Source of the DNA: PFJX01 sp964466195
Lineage (GTDB): Bacteria; Pseudomonadota; Gammaproteobacteria; Burkholderiales; Thiobacillaceae
Assembly: GCA_964466195.1 (NCBI GenBank)
Contig: CAYXMQ010000001.1
Span: 248,001 to 312,000, forward strand
DNA: 64,000 nt
Reading direction: 5' to 3'
Of this stretch, positions 61,891-64,000 are shown one piece after another. Positions within the stretch are counted from its first letter, which is position 1. The number at the start of each line of letters is the position of its first letter. A program made the translations under genes and the position numbers. The notes beneath the pieces are model-generated. The model was given only the letters and a program-made list of their open reading frames with translations. It did no database searches and was not told the DNA's origin.

Positions 61891-64000
61891 ATGCAAATGA
61901 CACAACCCGTTCGAATGAAGTGGCCGTTCTGGTTGGCCGCCGCGGCCTGCCTGGTTTTACTGGCGGCATCGCCCAGCTTTGCCGCCAATGTGCTGAATAT
62001 GGTTTCCGTTGCCGAAGGGGCGAACGAGAGTCAGGTCATCAAGTTGGTCTTGAAAGACCCGGTCGAAGCCATGCCGGTTTCCTTCACCACCAGCAATCCG
62101 CACCGTTTGGTGCTGGATTTCGCCGACACCAGCACCGGCAATAGCATTGCGCGGACAGTGGAGTCGCTTAATAGCGCCACGATCAAGAATTACCAGGTGG
62201 TGCAGGCCGGTGATCGCACCCGTGTCGTGTTCAATCTCAACGTCCCCGCCAGCCATGAAATTCGCAAGGATCGGAATCTGATTCTGGTCGTGTTGCAAGG
62301 GGCCGTACCGCAAACGGGGGCGCCTGCCCCAGCCAGCGCGCCGGCGCGTTTTGCCGAAGTCGGCAAACAACGCGAATATGGCATTCGCGATGTCGACTTC
62401 CGGCGCGGCAAGAATGGCGAAAGCCGCATCACCCTCAGCCTGACCGACCCGGGCGTCGGCATCGATATCCAGCAAAAAGGCCGCACCATCCAGGTCGACT
62501 TCCTCAATACCACGTTGCCCCCCGCATTGCAGCGGCGGCTCGACGTAGCCGATTTCGCCACCCCCGCACAGCTCATCGAAACCTTTGCACAAGGCAAGAA
62601 CACTCGCATGCTGGTGACGCCCAAAGGCAAATGGGATTACTCGGCGCACCAGACCGGCAATCAGTTCATCCTGGACATTCGTTCGCTCGACGACCCCAAT
62701 TTGGCCAAGAGCGACAAGCCCCAGTACAGCGGCGAAAAGCTCACCCTCAATTTCCAGAATGTGGAAGTGCGCGCGGTGCTGCAAGTCATCGCCGACTTCA
62801 CCGGACTCAACATCATCGCCAGCGACACCGTCGCAGGGAATGTCACGCTGCGCCTGAAGGATGTGCCCTGGGATCAGGCGCTGGACATCATCCTGCGCGC
62901 CAAGGGACTCGACCAACGCAAGAGCGGCAGCGTGATCTGGGTCGCCCCGCGCGACGAACTCGCGGCAAAGGAAAAACAGGAATTGGAAGCGAAAAAATCG
63001 CTCGCCGAGTTGGAGGCGCTGACGACACGCAGCTATCGGCTCAACTACCTGCGCGCCGACGAAGCGATGGCTGTGATTTCGGGTGATTCACGGTTGCTTG
63101 CCGGCAGCCAGGAAGCCGCAACCTGCTCGCCGAGTTCCACCGGCATCAAGGCGGACGTGGCGGCGGCCGGCAGCCCCGGTTCGAGCACCACCGTCAGTCA
63201 AGGCGGTGGCGGCACCACCACCAGCACCAACAAGGTCAATCGCGTACTGTCCGATCGCGGCGGCGCATCGCATGACCTCACCACCAACACGTTGGTCGTG
63301 ACCGATACGCTGAATCGCCATGCCGCCATCGAGGAAGTGCTGAAGAGCGTGGATCTGCCGTCGAAGCAAGTCATGATCGAAGCTCGTGTCGTCCTCGCGG
63401 ATGACCAATTCGGTCGCGATCTCGGCGTCAAGTTGGGTTTCCAGGGCAGCGGCCGCAGCGGTGGCACCAATTTTGGCGTAGGCACGTACGACAGTTCGGC
63501 CGTTGCGGCCACAACCGGCGTAACCGCAGGTTCGCCCACCGCGAATGTCAACCTGACTGCCACTGGTGCGCCCAGTTTGGGCTTCACCATTTTCGATGCC
63601 GGAGCTGCCGCGATCCTGAGTCTTGAACTGCAAGCACTGGAAGTCGACAACCGCGGCAAAATCGTCTCCAACCCGCGCGTGGTGACCACCAATCTGCGTC
63701 CCGCGGTCATTCTTCAGGGCACGCAGATTCCCTATCAGACCGTCAGCACCGAGGGCACCCAGACCTCGTTCAAAGATGCGCTGCTGTGCCTGTTGGTTTC
63801 ACCGCAAGTGCTCAACAACAATTCCATTATTTTGAACGTCGAAGTTACCAAGGATGCACAGGGCGTGAATACCACGGCCGGACCGGCGATCAATGTCAGA
63901 CGGGTCAAGACGCAGGTGCGCGTCAATAACGGCGAAACCGCAGTATTGGGCGGAGTATTCGAGCAGACCGTACGCAATGACACCAACAAAGTGCCTTTAC
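61891..64000 (+). CDS. pilQ: PilQ, type IV pilus secretin (3' end cut by window)
   Basis: This outer-membrane secretin forms the pilus exit pore. The 703 codons seen here are open to the window edge. They start with ATG 61891, a signal peptide (LAAAACLVLLAASPSFAA), AMIN domains (about 30-270), N0/N1 secretin domains and the first part of the secretin core (SKQVMIEARVVLADD; GGVFEQTV). A Gly/Thr/Ser-rich insertion (GSPGSSTTVSQGGGGTTTS) lies between N1 and the core. GTAGACGTA precedes the start. Confidence 0.94.
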   Translation, partial: MQMTQPVRMKWPFWLAAAACLVLLAASPSFAANVLNMVSVAEGANESQVIKLVLKDPVEAMPVSFTTSNPHRLVLDFADTSTGNSIARTVESLNSATIKNYQVVQAGDRTRVVFNLNVPASHEIRKDRNLILVVLQGAVPQTGAPAPASAPARFAEVGKQREYGIRDVDFRRGKNGESRITLSLTDPGVGIDIQQKGRTIQVDFLNTTLPPALQRRLDVADFATPAQLIETFAQGKNTRMLVTPKGKWDYSAHQTGNQFILDIRSLDDPNLAKSDKPQYSGEKLTLNFQNVEVRAVLQVIADFTGLNIIASDTVAGNVTLRLKDVPWDQALDIILRAKGLDQRKSGSVIWVAPRDELAAKEKQELEAKKSLAELEALTTRSYRLNYLRADEAMAVISGDSRLLAGSQEAATCSPSSTGIKADVAAAGSPGSSTTVSQGGGGTTTSTNKVNRVLSDRGGASHDLTTNTLVVTDTLNRHAAIEEVLKSVDLPSKQVMIEARVVLADDQFGRDLGVKLGFQGSGRSGGTNFGVGTYDSSAVAATTGVTAGSPTANVNLTATGAPSLGFTIFDAGAAAILSLELQALEVDNRGKIVSNPRVVTTNLRPAVILQGTQIPYQTVSTEGTQTSFKDALLCLLVSPQVLNNNSIILNVEVTKDAQGVNTTAGPAINVRRVKTQVRVNNGETAVLGGVFEQTVRNDTNKVPL

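Overview
This is a GC-rich, densely coded chromosomal segment, and nothing in it looks like a prophage, plasmid or insertion sequence. The gene content points to a betaproteobacterium, probably of the Nitrosomonadales/Rhodocyclales sphere. Indicators are a proteobacterial-type GshA, a BPSS1780-type membrane protein, a DUF2782 gene beside polA, the run tkt-gap-pgk-pyk-fba, pilMNOPQ divergent from a class A PBP, and the PrsK/PrsR pair with an XrtA-type glycosyltransferase. The genus cannot be fixed from the sequence.

Layout. 1-1.9 kb (minus): end of ubiE, a YggX-type protein, a small TPR protein and trmL, followed by a 0.5 kb stretch without a convincing gene. 2.4-5.6 kb (plus): gshA-gshB-apbE. 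5.8-8.5 kb: a DinB-fold protein, a TlpA-type thioredoxin and a THUMP RNA methyltransferase with a long disordered N-terminus. 8.6-12.2 kb (minus): Nudix, MazG-like, [2Fe-2S] protein, hydrolase and a NodIJ-type ABC exporter. 12.3-24.3 kb: TrpB-like enzyme, rpmB-rpmG, radC, a diheme cytochrome with a membrane protein, DUF2782, polA, a LOG protein, gluQ, an ABC-F ATPase (YbiT type) and a DegP/HtrA protease.

24.4-34.6 kb is a metal and envelope-stress block. It holds a Cus-type Cu/Ag RND efflux operon (TolC-type channel, CusB with a fused CusF-like domain, CusA), a small Cys/His-rich exported protein, a QseBC-like two-component system, a Lys/Ala-rich exported protein and a second QseB-type regulator coupled to moaE. 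The gap between the second regulator and the Lys/Ala-rich gene carries two 11-bp-spaced direct repeats that look like PmrA/QseB operators, plus a tandem-hairpin RNA candidate. 34.6-39.1 kb is an overlapping three-gene c-di-GMP module: PhnD-like binding protein, HAMP-PAS-PAS-GGDEF-EAL protein and DgcZ-like zinc-sensing cyclase. 39.1-42.6 kb has argA, rsmE, a thioredoxin-like protein and an inositol-monophosphatase-family enzyme.

42.9-50.9 kb (plus) is the central-carbon run tkt-gap-pgk-pyk-fba, then purC. Its gaps hold a degenerate 7-bp repeat array and a REP-like palindrome related to a second copy near 8.6 kb. 50.9-58.9 kb (minus) reads mrcA, hypothetical, XrtA-type sugar transferase, prsK, prsR: cell wall and exopolysaccharide with its sigma54-type control. 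59.1-64 kb (plus) is the type IV pilus assembly operon pilMNOPQ, with pilQ cut by the window end.

The most interesting parts are the c-di-GMP module, the regulatory gap at 33.2-33.5 kb and the two kinds of intergenic repeats. No CRISPR array, tRNA or rRNA gene was seen.
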